From: F23-B02 sp963633225
GTDB taxonomy: Bacteria > Bacillota > Clostridia > Oscillospirales > Oscillospiraceae
DNA length: 35,938 bases
Reading direction: 5' to 3'
Assembly (NCBI GenBank): GCA_963633225.1
Contig: CAVGXR010000027.1
Location: forward strand, 1-35,938
Shown here: piece after piece, positions 1 through 7,647 of the stretch
How positions within the stretch are numbered: the first letter of the stretch is position 1
How the letters are laid out: every line of letters begins with the position of its first letter
Translations under genes and position numbers: made by a program
The notes under the pieces: generated by a model
Database searches by the model: none
What the model saw: the letters and a program-made list of their open reading frames with translations, nothing else
What the model was told of the DNA's origin: nothing

Positions 1-1472
1 ACGGACATGATTATAAATACGCAGCCGAGCAGATGCTGCTGTCGCTCTACCCCTCAGAGCGGCCGGAATATCCCGAGGGCAGGCCGGAGGGAGACAGGGT
101 CGAGCTGCGGCTCTCGCAGGGAGATATCTTCACGACGGCAAGCTGCCGCCTTGTGATAAACGGTGCAGAATACAGGGCAAAAAGCTCTGTCAGGACAGAG
201 CTTATGACCGACGATATAGCGCGCAGCAAGCTTTGCAGCCGCATAATAAAAACCGCCTTTTACCGCGCCGCCATCCGCGCCGGACATAAGAAGCCCGCCT
301 GGGGAATGCTCACGGGCGTAAGGCCGGGCAAGCTCTTCCGTGAGGAGCTTGAGGGCAGAAGCCCTGACGCGGCACTGAAAAAATTCATCGCCGACTATGA
401 CGTTACTGAGCAGCGGGCAGCTCTCTGCCGCGATACGGCGCTGGTGACCGAGAGCGTTATAAAAAGCCTTGATGAACGCGATATCTGCCTGTACGTCGGC
501 ATTCCCTTCTGTCCGACAAGGTGCTCGTATTGCAGCTTTGTGAGCCAGTCGGTCGAAAAAAGCATGAAGCTCATCCCCCCGTTTATGGATGCCCTGATGC
601 AGGAGATCGACGCGGCAGCAGAAGCTGTGAACAGGCTCGGGCTCTCGGTCATATCCATCTACATGGGCGGCGGAACACCCACGACGCTGAGTGCGCAGCA
701 GCTTGACAGGCTGTGCTCGGGGATAGAAGCCCGCTTTGACCTTTCGCGGCTGCGCGAATACACCGTTGAGGCAGGCAGGCCAGACACGATAACGGAGGAA
801 AAGCTGCGCACCCTGCGTGCGCACGGCGTTGACAGGATAAGCGTAAACCCGCAGACGATGAGCGATGAGGTGCTTGAGGTCATAGGCCGCAGGCATTCGG
901 CAGTGGATATCCTCGACGCGCTGGACACGGTGCGCAGAGCCGGCGGCATGGCGGTGAACATGGATCTCATCGCCGGACTTCCGTCCGACAGCGCCGAGGG
1001 CTTTGAAAAAACGCTCGACACCGTCATCGGCCTTGAGCCGGAGAATATCACCGTGCACACGCTCTCGCTCAAAAAGGGCTCGCGCATAACTCTCGAGGGC
1101 AGTCCCATCCCCTCCGATGCCGAGGTCGGGAAAATGCTCGATATTGCAGCCGAAAAGCTGCGGCACGGCGGCTGGGCTCCGTATTATCTTTACAGGCAGA
1201 AATTCATGTCAGGCGGCTTTGAAAACGTCGGCTGGGCAAAGCCCGGCAGCGAAAACATTTACAACGTGTGCATCATGGAGGAGCTGTGCTCCATCATCGC
1301 GCTCGGCGGCGGAGGCTCGACAAAGCTCATCTCCCCTTCGGGCGGACGGAACATCCGCTTCTTCGCGCCGAAATATCCGAGCGAATACATATCAGGTATA
1401 CAAAAGACCTGCAATGACAAGCAGGGCATAATAGATTTTTACAGCAAGGAGCACAAAAATAATGGCATTTGA
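1..1472 (+). CDS. hemZ: Oxygen-independent coproporphyrinogen III dehydrogenase HemZ (5' partial)
   Basis: Radical-SAM enzyme of the HemN/HemZ family, which oxidises coproporphyrinogen III to protoporphyrinogen without oxygen, or acts as a related heme-chaperone-like protein. The radical-SAM motif CPTRCSYC (Cx3Cx2C) is encoded at 510-533, followed by the GGGTPT motif near 664-681. The C-terminus (YNVCIMEEL, ALGGGGSTKL) is typical of HemZ rather than HemN. An ATG exists at 33, but the frame stays open to the window edge and reads GHDYKYAAEQ before it. That resembles the HemZ N-terminus, so the gene is cut by the window and its true start lies upstream. Its last 11 bases overlap the next gene, so the two are probably cotranscribed. 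Substrate assignment within the HemN-like group is less certain than the family. Confidence 0.9.
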   Translation, partial: GHDYKYAAEQMLLSLYPSERPEYPEGRPEGDRVELRLSQGDIFTTASCRLVINGAEYRAKSSVRTELMTDDIARSKLCSRIIKTAFYRAAIRAGHKKPAWGMLTGVRPGKLFREELEGRSPDAALKKFIADYDVTEQRAALCRDTALVTESVIKSLDERDICLYVGIPFCPTRCSYCSFVSQSVEKSMKLIPPFMDALMQEIDAAAEAVNRLGLSVISIYMGGGTPTTLSAQQLDRLCSGIEARFDLSRLREYTVEAGRPDTITEEKLRTLRAHGVDRISVNPQTMSDEVLEVIGRRHSAVDILDALDTVRRAGGMAVNMDLIAGLPSDSAEGFEKTLDTVIGLEPENITVHTLSLKKGSRITLEGSPIPSDAEVGKMLDIAAEKLRHGGWAPYYLYRQKFMSGGFENVGWAKPGSENIYNVCIMEELCSIIALGGGGSTKLISPSGGRNIRFFAPKYPSEYISGIQKTCNDKQGIIDFYSKEHKNNGI

Positions 1473-2394
1473 TCTTAAAGAGATAAACTTCCGCACAGTT
1501 GCAGACCCCAAGGGCTTTATCGAGGAATGCGACGAGGTGTACGCAAAGCGCGTCAAGGACGCAGCCGGTAAAATAATCGAAAACAGCCGCCGCAGCCCGA
1601 TAGTTCTCATGTCCGGCCCGTCGGGTTCCGGCAAGACGACGACCGCACGCAAGATAAGTGAGGAGCTTGAGCGCCGCGGAGTTCAAGCGCATTATGTCGG
1701 CATGGACGATTATTTCAAGACCGTCGATCCCGCTACCTCCCCGCGCACTCCCGAGGGCGACATTGACCTTGAGTCTCCCCTGTGCCTCGACATGGAGCTG
1801 TTAAACGAGCATTTTGACATGCTTGCCGAGGGCAAGCGCATATTCGTTCCGAAATACGAGTTCTCGCGCCAGATGCGCGTGCTCGAGCCATCGAAGTCGA
1901 TAAAGCTCAAGAAGGACGAGATAGTCGTTTTCGAGGGCATACACGCCCTGAACGACATGATAACCGAAAAGCATCCTGATGCCTTCAAGCTCTATATCTC
2001 GGCGCGCAGCAATGTCGAGTTCAACGGTCAGGTCTGCTTCAAGGGCACATGGTTCAGGCTCGTGCGCCGCACGGTGCGCGACTATAACTTTCGCGGCGCA
2101 GACCCCGCAATGACGCTCAAGATGTGGGCAAACGTCCGCCGAGGCGAAAAAAGCTACATCTCGCCGTTCAAGAACAAGGCAAACTTCCTGTTTGACTCGG
2201 CCTTTCCCTACGAGATGGCCGTCATGAACGAAACGGCGACGCAGCTGTTCTCCTCCATTCCAGAGGGCATAGAGCGCTACGACGAGCTGCGCACGGTGCT
2301 CCCCGCGCTTCAGCTCTTCGGCGTTATCGACGAAAAGCTCGTCGCTCCCGATGCGCTGATACGCGAGTTCATCGGCGGCGGAGACTACGAATAG
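1462..2394 (+). CDS. Uridine kinase / phosphoribulokinase-family nucleoside kinase
   Basis: P-loop kinase of the uridine kinase/PRK superfamily, 310 residues, expected to phosphorylate a nucleoside in cytoplasmic salvage. The Walker A motif GPSGSGKT is at residues 52-59. It is followed by the substrate-side motif GMDDYFKT and by VVFEGIHALND (Walker B-like), in the usual order. A further roughly 50-residue N-terminal region precedes the P-loop, making the protein longer than classic Udk (about 210 residues). This matches the longer clostridial nucleoside-kinase subgroup, but without a TGS domain. The ATG at 1462 lies inside the end of hemZ (11-base overlap), implying translational coupling. 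A strong hairpin terminator follows the stop. The exact substrate cannot be read from the sequence. Confidence 0.85.
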   Translation: MAFDLKEINFRTVADPKGFIEECDEVYAKRVKDAAGKIIENSRRSPIVLMSGPSGSGKTTTARKISEELERRGVQAHYVGMDDYFKTVDPATSPRTPEGDIDLESPLCLDMELLNEHFDMLAEGKRIFVPKYEFSRQMRVLEPSKSIKLKKDEIVVFEGIHALNDMITEKHPDAFKLYISARSNVEFNGQVCFKGTWFRLVRRTVRDYNFRGADPAMTLKMWANVRRGEKSYISPFKNKANFLFDSAFPYEMAVMNETATQLFSSIPEGIERYDELRTVLPALQLFGVIDEKLVAPDALIREFIGGGDYE

Positions 2395-2398
2395 CAGC

Positions 2399-2432
2399 AA
2401 AAAAGCTCAGACCATCTGGCCTGAGCTTTTTT
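2399..2432. terminator. Bidirectional rho-independent terminator (nucleoside kinase / rsmG)
   Basis: An AAAAAGCTCAG arm and its complement CTGAGCTTTTT flank a 10-base loop, giving a U-tract on both strands. It lies between two convergent genes, 4 bases past the kinase stop and about 10 bases past the rsmG stop. Confidence 0.9.
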
Positions 2433-2441
2433 AAATAATAC

Positions 2442-3143
2442 TTATAATGGTTGTTTTTTTATCTGTGCCCATTTGCGCGGGTATTTCGGGTGCGTGGGCT
2501 TTGTCTTTTCGATCACGACGGCGGCGTGGATGATATCCGTTCCCGGGATGGTGTAGCGCACTATATCTTTAAGCTCTGCGCCGAGCAGATGCATGGCCTT
2601 TTCCGCCTCCTCCGCCTCTCCGACGCAGTCGGGTCCCTTCATGGCGATAAACGTTCCCCCTACGCGCAGATACGGCAGGCACAGCTCGCAGAGCGTTCCG
2701 AGCCTCGCAACGGCGCGTGAAACGGCTATATCATAGGCTGCGCGCCGCTCGTCCGGCAGCTCCTCGGCACGTGCGTGGATGCACTGAACGCCCGTGAGAG
2801 CCAGCTTATCGCACAGCTCGGCGAGAAAGTCAATGCGCTTATTGAGACTGTCCAGCAGCGTTATATCCATATCCGGCTGCACTATCTTGAGCACCATGCC
2901 CGGAAAGCCTGCGCCCGTTCCGACATCGACCACCCTTTTCCCTGCAAAGCCGCAGACGGTGAGCAGTGCCGAACAGTCGAGAAAATGCAGCCGCGCAACG
3001 TCCTCCTGCCCGCTTATGGCCGTCAGGTTCATGACGCGGTTGCGCTCCTCGAGATATTCGTAATATGCCTTAAGCCTTTCGACAGCCTCTGCATCGGGCG
3101 TGATACCGAGCTGCGCAAGGCCTTCGTTCAATATCTTATCCAT
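2442..3143 (-). CDS. rsmG: 16S rRNA (guanine-527-N7)-methyltransferase RsmG
   Basis: SAM-dependent methyltransferase that modifies G527 of 16S rRNA (formerly GidB). Its 233 residues match the family length. The N-terminal helical region carries RNRVMNLTAI (residues 34-43), the RsmG signature. The SAM-binding loop VVDVGTGAGFPG is at 71-82, followed by LLDSLNKRIDFL and the SRAVA motif. The ATG at 3143 is preceded by CTGGAG at good spacing. A terminator-like hairpin for the upstream secreted hydrolase sits directly in front of this ribosome binding site. rsmG is therefore expressed either by read-through or from a promoter inside that gene. In many Firmicutes rsmG sits with mnmG/parA near the origin; that context is absent here. 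Confidence 0.95.
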   Translation of the reverse strand: MDKILNEGLAQLGITPDAEAVERLKAYYEYLEERNRVMNLTAISGQEDVARLHFLDCSALLTVCGFAGKRVVDVGTGAGFPGMVLKIVQPDMDITLLDSLNKRIDFLAELCDKLALTGVQCIHARAEELPDERRAAYDIAVSRAVARLGTLCELCLPYLRVGGTFIAMKGPDCVGEAEEAEKAMHLLGAELKDIVRYTIPGTDIIHAAVVIEKTKPTHPKYPRKWAQIKKQPL

Positions 3144-3155
3144 AAAAGCTCCAGT

Positions 3156-3190
3156 AAAAAATGAGTTGGGTCTTTACCCAACTCATTTTA
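3156..3190 (-). terminator. Rho-independent terminator after the SleB-type hydrolase, abutting the rsmG ribosome binding site
   Basis: The 13-14 bp arms AAAATGAGTTGGGT and ACCCAACTCATTTT enclose a short loop. Read on the minus strand the hairpin ends in a run of about six T. The run ends only a few bases before the Shine-Dalgarno of rsmG, so this could act as an attenuator for rsmG as well as a terminator. Confidence 0.85.
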
Positions 3191-3213
3191 GCATAATTAA
3201 TTTCTTTTATCAA

Positions 3214-4056
3214 TCACATAAAGAAATTGTGGTCGGCTATCTGACACAGCCATGTCGTTTCTATCATGCCGCTGCCCCAGTACCGTCCGGTCTGGAAGAA
3301 CAGCGCGTCGCCGACGGTGTTATAGCCCTCGTATACAAGCTTTGCGCAGACAACGCTTATCTCATACGGCTCGCCGTAGATAGCGCCAGTTGACACAACG
3401 CTGAACTGGCCGGCCTGGAAGATAACATCCTTGATAGTCTCGCCGAAGCGTGCGTCTCCTGCGCGGTTGAGGATGACGTTTCCGACACCGATCTGTCCCG
3501 CGACGGGCTGGTTGCCGGACTCCCATGTGATGATCCTGCTCATCCAGTAGATATCATCCTCGTTGTAATACTCGTCCCCGCTCTGGAGGATCTGTTCGTC
3601 TGCCGTGCTTAAATCGATCGCGCCGGTCTCATCGTCCTGCGAAAGCTCCAGCGTAAATATCTTCGCCAGCGCGTCCGTCGGGATTATGAAGCATCCGTCG
3701 ATCTCCATATAGCCGTCGGGAAGATAGAGGTACCTGCCGTTTGCGCACAGATAGTAGTCCTCAAAGCCGGCGGTGATCGTTATGCCGGCAACCTCGACGG
3801 TCAGCTCATTTATCTCTTTGTCATAGTTGACATCGGCATCATAGCCGAGAACGGCGCAGGCGGCTTCCAGCGAAACATAGGAGTTGTCGCCGATCATATA
3901 GCCGCGGCAGGAAAGCAGCCCGTCAACGTATACCGGGGTCTCGGTATAGCTGACGCCGTTGTCAGTTTCCTCGGCCAGCGCGGAGCCGCAGAGGAAAACA
4001 CACAGCAGACAGATAACGAACACGAGTGCCAGACTGTTCTTTTTCAGTTTACTCAT
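3214..4056 (-). CDS. Secreted cell-wall hydrolase: copper-amine-oxidase-like N-domain plus SleB-type (Hydrolase_2) domain
   Basis: A 280-residue secreted protein. A signal peptide (KLKK, hydrophobic stretch 8-24, ALA at 26-28) is followed by a domain at about 40-145 resembling the copper amine oxidase N-terminal fold. That fold is used as a wall-binding or stabilising module in Firmicutes (YVDGLLSCRGYMIGDNSYVSLE, then a strand-rich stretch). The SleB/CwlJ-type hydrolase domain covers about 168-280 with MSRIITWES, where Glu179 is the expected catalytic residue, then GQIGVGNVILNR. SleB-family enzymes are lytic transglycosylases, several acting on spore cortex. Whether this one acts in germination or in vegetative wall turnover cannot be told; the N-domain differs from classic SleB. 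A leader with two hairpins precedes it and a terminator follows. Confidence 0.85.
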   Translation of the reverse strand: MSKLKKNSLALVFVICLLCVFLCGSALAEETDNGVSYTETPVYVDGLLSCRGYMIGDNSYVSLEAACAVLGYDADVNYDKEINELTVEVAGITITAGFEDYYLCANGRYLYLPDGYMEIDGCFIIPTDALAKIFTLELSQDDETGAIDLSTADEQILQSGDEYYNEDDIYWMSRIITWESGNQPVAGQIGVGNVILNRAGDARFGETIKDVIFQAGQFSVVSTGAIYGEPYEISVVCAKLVYEGYNTVGDALFFQTGRYWGSGMIETTWLCQIADHNFFM

Positions 4057-4411
4057 ATAACGCTCCTGTCATAAGAAATACATTCGGCAAAACACCGAAT
4101 GCCGCCCGTATAACTCTCGGGCATATTCATTATAACTGAAGCTTTGTAAACGAGTAAATAGTTATATTGCACAAAACAGGCCGTGTCGAATTGTGCACTT
4201 TTCACATAAGAGCTTTAAAAACCGCAAGATTTAGGTGCTTTTCAGGCTGTATGCACATCATTTTGTGCCTTAGTCAGCTTGCACAAAAGTCGAATTTCGA
4301 CAACAAATTCTTAAAAAACCGTAAAAATTATTACAAATGTTAATCGCGTGTATAACGTTATGTAAATCAATTGCGTTATGCGAAAATATTATGTAAACTA
4401 ATTTGCCGTTT
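4057..4411. other. 355-base AT-rich intergenic region with repeated TTTTGTGC / GCACAAAA motifs
   Basis: No open frame with a convincing ribosome binding site is seen. It holds the leader of the SleB-type gene, with two hairpins at 4081-4101 and 4104-4122. A TATAAT-like -10 lies on the minus strand at 4129-4134, but the -35 is poor. Copies of GCACAAAA lie at 4169 and 4281, TTGTGCAC at 4191, and TTTTGTGC at 4261. The copies at 4261 and 4281 form an 8-bp inverted repeat. A perfect GTCGAA-T-TTCGAC palindrome lies at 4289-4301. TTATGTAAA occurs at 4359 and 4389. Confidence 0.5.
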
Positions 4412-4654
4412 TTATATGCAGTTTTTGAGCGCCTTTGCGAGCTGATCGGGGCAGGATGTATTCTTATATCCGCACCTTATACCCTCTAATCTGGCGGCGG
4501 CATCCTCGACCTTCATCCCCACCAGCAGCCGCGAAATGCCTTGCAAATTGCCGTCGCAGCCGCCTTTGACCTCCACTTTTTCTATGCGTCCGTCTTCTAC
4601 ATCTATCTCAAAAAGCTGCGAGCAAACGCCCTTCGGACGGTATGTAATATGCAT
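4412..4654 (-). CDS. TSCPD-domain protein (TIGR03905-type)
   Basis: A small 80-residue protein that is essentially one TSCPD domain, the cysteine-containing module also found at the C-terminus of some class II ribonucleotide reductases. The four cysteines Cys11, Cys33, Cys61 and Cys68 are placed as in the stand-alone family, and the name-giving TSCPD is literally present at residues 66-70. A zinc or redox role is assumed from the cysteines, but no activity is established for the stand-alone form. The ATG at 4654 has GAGGTG six bases upstream. It is monocistronic: spoIIP diverges on one side and a long non-coding stretch follows. Inverted copies of ATTATGTAAAC (4388-4398) and GTTTACATAAT (4683-4693) flank the gene. 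Confidence 0.85.
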   Translation of the reverse strand: MHITYRPKGVCSQLFEIDVEDGRIEKVEVKGGCDGNLQGISRLLVGMKVEDAAARLEGIRCGYKNTSCPDQLAKALKNCI

Positions 4655-4792
4655 TATAACACCTCAATTCTGAATATTATCGGTTTACATAATCACATGC
4701 ACCGCTGCATATAGATCATACCACAGGGCAGCTTATAAGTACAGCATATTTTCCCCCGCGCCGCAATATATTTATCCGAGGGAGGGCTCGGT

Positions 4793-5746
4793 ATGCTGGA
4801 AAAAATCAAAGTGATCTTCGTGGGCGGACTTGCCCTGTGCTGCCTGCTTCTGTTCGCTGTGTATCTGCGCACAGACGAAGACGACGCGGAAAAAAGCACA
4901 ATTTCCGTAACGGAGAGCGTGCAGGAGAGCGCAAGCCCATCCGCCTCGCCCGCGGCTGCGCCGGAGCCTGTATCGAGCGCCGCGCCCACTCCTTCGATAA
5001 TACCGACAACGATATCCGGCGGACTGTCGATAAAAAACGGCTCGGGCTTCGATATTGATATAAACGCCATACTCGACGAGGGCTGCTCGCTTCGGCTTGA
5101 GGCCGGTAAGCCGCAGATACTTATCATCCACACTCACTCAAGTGAGGCTTACTCCCCCGCCGGACTCGACAAGTACGACGATCTCGGTACGAACCGCACG
5201 CTCGACCAGAGCCTGAACGTTATACGCATCGGCACGGAGCTTGCGCAGATATTCAAAGACTGCGGCCTGAACGTCATTCACGACACGCAGGTGTTTGACT
5301 ATCCGAGCTACACCGGCTCGTATAACCGCAGCGGCGAGGCTGTCGAGAAATATCTCGCCGAGTACCCGAGCATAAGGATCGTCATTGACCTGCACCGTGA
5401 CGCGCTGTGCTCGGACACGGTGACATACAAGACCACGGCAACCGAGCAGGGCGTGTGCGCAAGTCAGATCATGCTGTTTGTCGGCAGCAATGCAAGCGGG
5501 CTTGAGCATCCGAACTGGCGGCAGAATCTCAGCCTTGCCGTGTATCTTCAAAATGCGGTGTACGAGGTCTATCCAAGCCTCATGCGGCCCATAACGCTCA
5601 GTCAGTACCGCTATAATCAGCAGCTCACCCCGGGCTCGATGATCCTCGAGGTAGGCAGCAACGGCAACACCCTGCAGGAGGCGCTTGCTGCGATACGTCT
5701 GTTCGGCAGGACAGCAGGCCCTGCGATCGCCGCGCTCGTCGAGTGA
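4793..5746 (+). CDS. spoIIP: Stage II sporulation protein P (SpoIIP)
   Basis: Membrane-anchored amidase/endopeptidase that works with SpoIID and SpoIIM to thin septal peptidoglycan and drive engulfment. One N-terminal membrane segment (residues about 6-25) is followed by a Ser/Ala/Pro-rich linker (about 30-75). The catalytic domain has the metal-ligand motif IIHTHSSEAY (His113, His115, Glu118), then IDLHRDAL (His201) and the C-terminal ILEVGSNGNT (Glu286), the standard SpoIIP pattern. At 317 residues it is shorter than the Bacillus protein (about 400) but normal for clostridia. The ATG at 4793 is preceded by GAGGGAGGG. No spoIID or gpr is adjacent. The family's usual sigma-E promoter could not be placed confidently. 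Confidence 0.95.
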   Translation: MLEKIKVIFVGGLALCCLLLFAVYLRTDEDDAEKSTISVTESVQESASPSASPAAAPEPVSSAAPTPSIIPTTISGGLSIKNGSGFDIDINAILDEGCSLRLEAGKPQILIIHTHSSEAYSPAGLDKYDDLGTNRTLDQSLNVIRIGTELAQIFKDCGLNVIHDTQVFDYPSYTGSYNRSGEAVEKYLAEYPSIRIVIDLHRDALCSDTVTYKTTATEQGVCASQIMLFVGSNASGLEHPNWRQNLSLAVYLQNAVYEVYPSLMRPITLSQYRYNQQLTPGSMILEVGSNGNTLQEALAAIRLFGRTAGPAIAALVE

Positions 5747-5831
5747 GGCGTACATTATAATACATGTTAAATTTCTTGAAAACATCTGTGCCGGTGTAGC
5801 ATACGCCACTGTTATACTGCCTGTCTCCTAT

Positions 5832-5837
5832 TATAAT
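5832..5837 (+). promoter_or_regulatory. Possible -10 element for the rubrerythrin gene
   Basis: A TATAAT hexamer lies about 80 bases before the start, with no good -35 at 16-18 bases. It sits in ATTATAATAAGTA, which resembles half of a PerR box; a second TTATAAT lies at 5755. Weak evidence. Confidence 0.3.
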
Positions 5838-5914
5838 AAGTACAGAAAGACGAGACACGTCGTTCAGCATTAAAGTAAAGTGTAAAGTGTATTTATTTCA
5901 GGAGGTAAAATATT

Positions 5915-6484
5915 ATGGCAAAATGGGTATGCCCCGTATGCGGCTATGTTCACGAAGGCGACACTCCCCCCGAGAAGTGCCCGATCTGCAATGTTCCGGG
6001 CAGCAAGTTCACCATGCAGTCCGAGGAAAAGACCTGGGCGGCAGAGCATGTGGTCGGTGTCGGCAAGGTCTTCGGCGCAGACGTTCCGGAAAATGTCCGT
6101 GAGGAGATCATCAGCGGACTGCGCGCAAACTTTGAGGGCGAGTGCTCCGAGGTCGGCATGTACCTTGCAATGGCTCGCGTTGCCCACCGCGAAGGCTATC
6201 CCGAGGTCGGCCTTTACTGGGAGAAGGCAGCTTACGAGGAGGCAGAGCACGCTGCAAAGTTTGCAGAGCTCCTCGGCGAGGTGATCACCGATTCCACCAA
6301 GAAGAATCTTGAGATGCGCGTTGACGCAGAAAACGGCGCGACTGCCGGCAAGTTCGAGCTGGCAAAGCTCGCAAAGCAGTACAACCTCGACGCTATCCAC
6401 GACACCGTACACGAGATGGCACGCGACGAGGCCCGTCACGGCAAGGCCTTCGAGGGTCTGCTCAAGCGCTACTTCGGCAAGTAA
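5915..6484 (+). CDS. Reverse rubrerythrin (N-terminal rubredoxin domain)
   Basis: Non-heme diiron peroxidase that protects anaerobes by reducing hydrogen peroxide with electrons from NAD(P)H via rubredoxin-type partners. The domain order is reversed compared with classic rubrerythrin. The rubredoxin FeS4 site comes first (Cys6, Cys9, Cys22, Cys25), followed by the four-helix ferritin-like domain. That domain has ExxH motifs at Glu109-His112 and Glu172-His175 plus the supporting Glu74/Glu76 and Glu103 region. The 189 residues match revRbr of clostridia. A strong AGGAGG lies eight to nine bases before the ATG. It is probably a single-gene unit ending at a bidirectional terminator. Oxygen or peroxide induction is likely from the family but not shown here. 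Confidence 0.95.
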   Translation: MAKWVCPVCGYVHEGDTPPEKCPICNVPGSKFTMQSEEKTWAAEHVVGVGKVFGADVPENVREEIISGLRANFEGECSEVGMYLAMARVAHREGYPEVGLYWEKAAYEEAEHAAKFAELLGEVITDSTKKNLEMRVDAENGATAGKFELAKLAKQYNLDAIHDTVHEMARDEARHGKAFEGLLKRYFGK

Positions 6485-6523
6485 GACAGTTTATCCGCGC
6501 TTCCGGCGCAAGGAATACTAATT

Positions 6524-6558
6524 GAAAATGCGGTTCACTTAAAAGTGAGCCGCATTTT
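6524..6558. terminator. Bidirectional terminator between rubrerythrin and the LysR gene
   Basis: AAATGCGGTTCACTT pairs with AAGTGAGCCGCATTT with one G-U pair, around a two-base loop. T-runs flank it on both strands, and the genes on either side are convergent. Confidence 0.85.
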
Positions 6559-6600
6559 TGCACCTGTATGCCGTTCAAAAGGTCGGAAAACGGGTACAGA

Positions 6601-7485
6601 TCAGGCAAAATACTCTTTTAATATTTCGCAGAATGACTTCAGATAAGCGTTTGACTTCAGTGATTTGTAGTACATTCCAAAGGAATTGTCAGCCGGGCCG
6701 GTGAGCGGGATGACCACGAGCGCGGGATCGCTCGGGGCAAATATCTCAGGCATTATAAACATTCCGTATCCCGCCTTGGCAAGTATGATTGCCGTGGCTG
6801 CCGACTCGCAGAAATGCAGCTTCGACGGATCGCGCCCGCTTATCAGCTTCCCCCATATCTGAATATCGAAAAAGGACGATTTTATCGGCTCATACAGGAT
6901 AAGAGCCGTTTTTGACAGATCCTGCATCGTCAGCTGCGTCCGTTCGGCAAGCGGATGGTCGGCAGAGCAAATGCACACCGTGGAGCTTTTCGCCAGCTCT
7001 CTGTATATTCCGGGTACCTTTTGCTTGCTGTCAGGCTCTTTAAGGGCAAGAAGGATATCTATCTTGTCCTCCTCCAAAAACTGATATAAATGCGCCTGTA
7101 TCGGTATCATACGGATGCTCACATGAACCTCAGGGTGCACAGCGGCAAAGCTTCTCAGTATTTCCGGGAGCTCCTGAAGGTAGCCGTCGCTATGACAGCC
7201 GATGCGAAGCTCAGGAAACTCCCGCCCCTGAGCGGCTTCATAGCGTTTCTTTACGCGCTGCGTGGCCGCCACAATCGTCCTTGCATCGTCAAGCAGCAGA
7301 AAGCCCGCTTTTGTAAGCTCGACGGAATGAGTAGACCTGTTAAACAAAACGGTGCCGAGTTCGGATTCCAAGGACTTTATCTGGTGTGTAACGGCAGGCT
7401 GCGTGATATTAAGCCTCTCCGCGCTTCTGGCAAAATTCAGCGTTTCCGCAACTGTCAGAAAACAGGTCAGTTGAAAGCTGTTCAT
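6601..7485 (-). CDS. LysR-family transcriptional regulator
   Basis: LTTR of 294 residues. The N-terminal winged helix-turn-helix (about 1-60) reads MNSFQLTCFLTVAETLNF, AERLNITQPAVTHQIKSLE, LFNRSTHSVELTKAG. A periplasmic-binding-like effector domain covers about 90-294. The open frame continues 19 codons upstream, but the ATG at 7485 is the likely start. It aligns with the family and has AGAAGGG upstream, whereas the longer form adds a basic, atypical tail. It diverges from the marR-ABC-ABC operon across a short region holding its own TTGAAA-17-TATCCT promoter. Its effector is unknown. Control of the exporter is possible from position, but that operon already carries its own MarR regulator. 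Confidence 0.9.
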   Translation of the reverse strand: MNSFQLTCFLTVAETLNFARSAERLNITQPAVTHQIKSLESELGTVLFNRSTHSVELTKAGFLLLDDARTIVAATQRVKKRYEAAQGREFPELRIGCHSDGYLQELPEILRSFAAVHPEVHVSIRMIPIQAHLYQFLEEDKIDILLALKEPDSKQKVPGIYRELAKSSTVCICSADHPLAERTQLTMQDLSKTALILYEPIKSSFFDIQIWGKLISGRDPSKLHFCESAATAIILAKAGYGMFIMPEIFAPSDPALVVIPLTGPADNSFGMYYKSLKSNAYLKSFCEILKEYFA

Positions 7486-7532
7486 AACATGCACCCTTCT
7501 GCACTTAGGCTTGTAATAAAAGTTTTTTATTA

Positions 7533-7561
7533 AGGATAACACATTTTTAATTCCATTTCAA
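7533..7561 (-). promoter_or_regulatory. Promoter of the LysR gene
   Basis: TTGAAA (7556-7561) and TATCCT (7533-7538) on the minus strand with 17-bp spacing, giving a leader of about 40 bases. The -35 overlaps the candidate -35 of the divergent marR promoter. Confidence 0.55.
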
Positions 7562-7579
7562 GCTTTTACGGATTATACT
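7551..7579 (+). promoter_or_regulatory. Possible promoter of the marR-ABC operon
   Basis: A good -10 TATACT (7574-7579) pairs with a poor -35 TTCCAT at 17 bp. The weak -35 would fit an activated promoter, with the LysR protein as an obvious candidate, but this is inference. Confidence 0.4.
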
Positions 7580-7647
7580 TTCGTACGTAGCCTAAATGTT
7601 TGCACGCTAACAAATTAAGCATCCGCAGTATGAAAGGGGTGAGCAGG

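Noticed and set aside
5751..5845. Possible PerR box upstream of rubrerythrin
   Set aside because: Only TTATAAT half-sites are present; the second halves do not match, so PerR control is not claimed.
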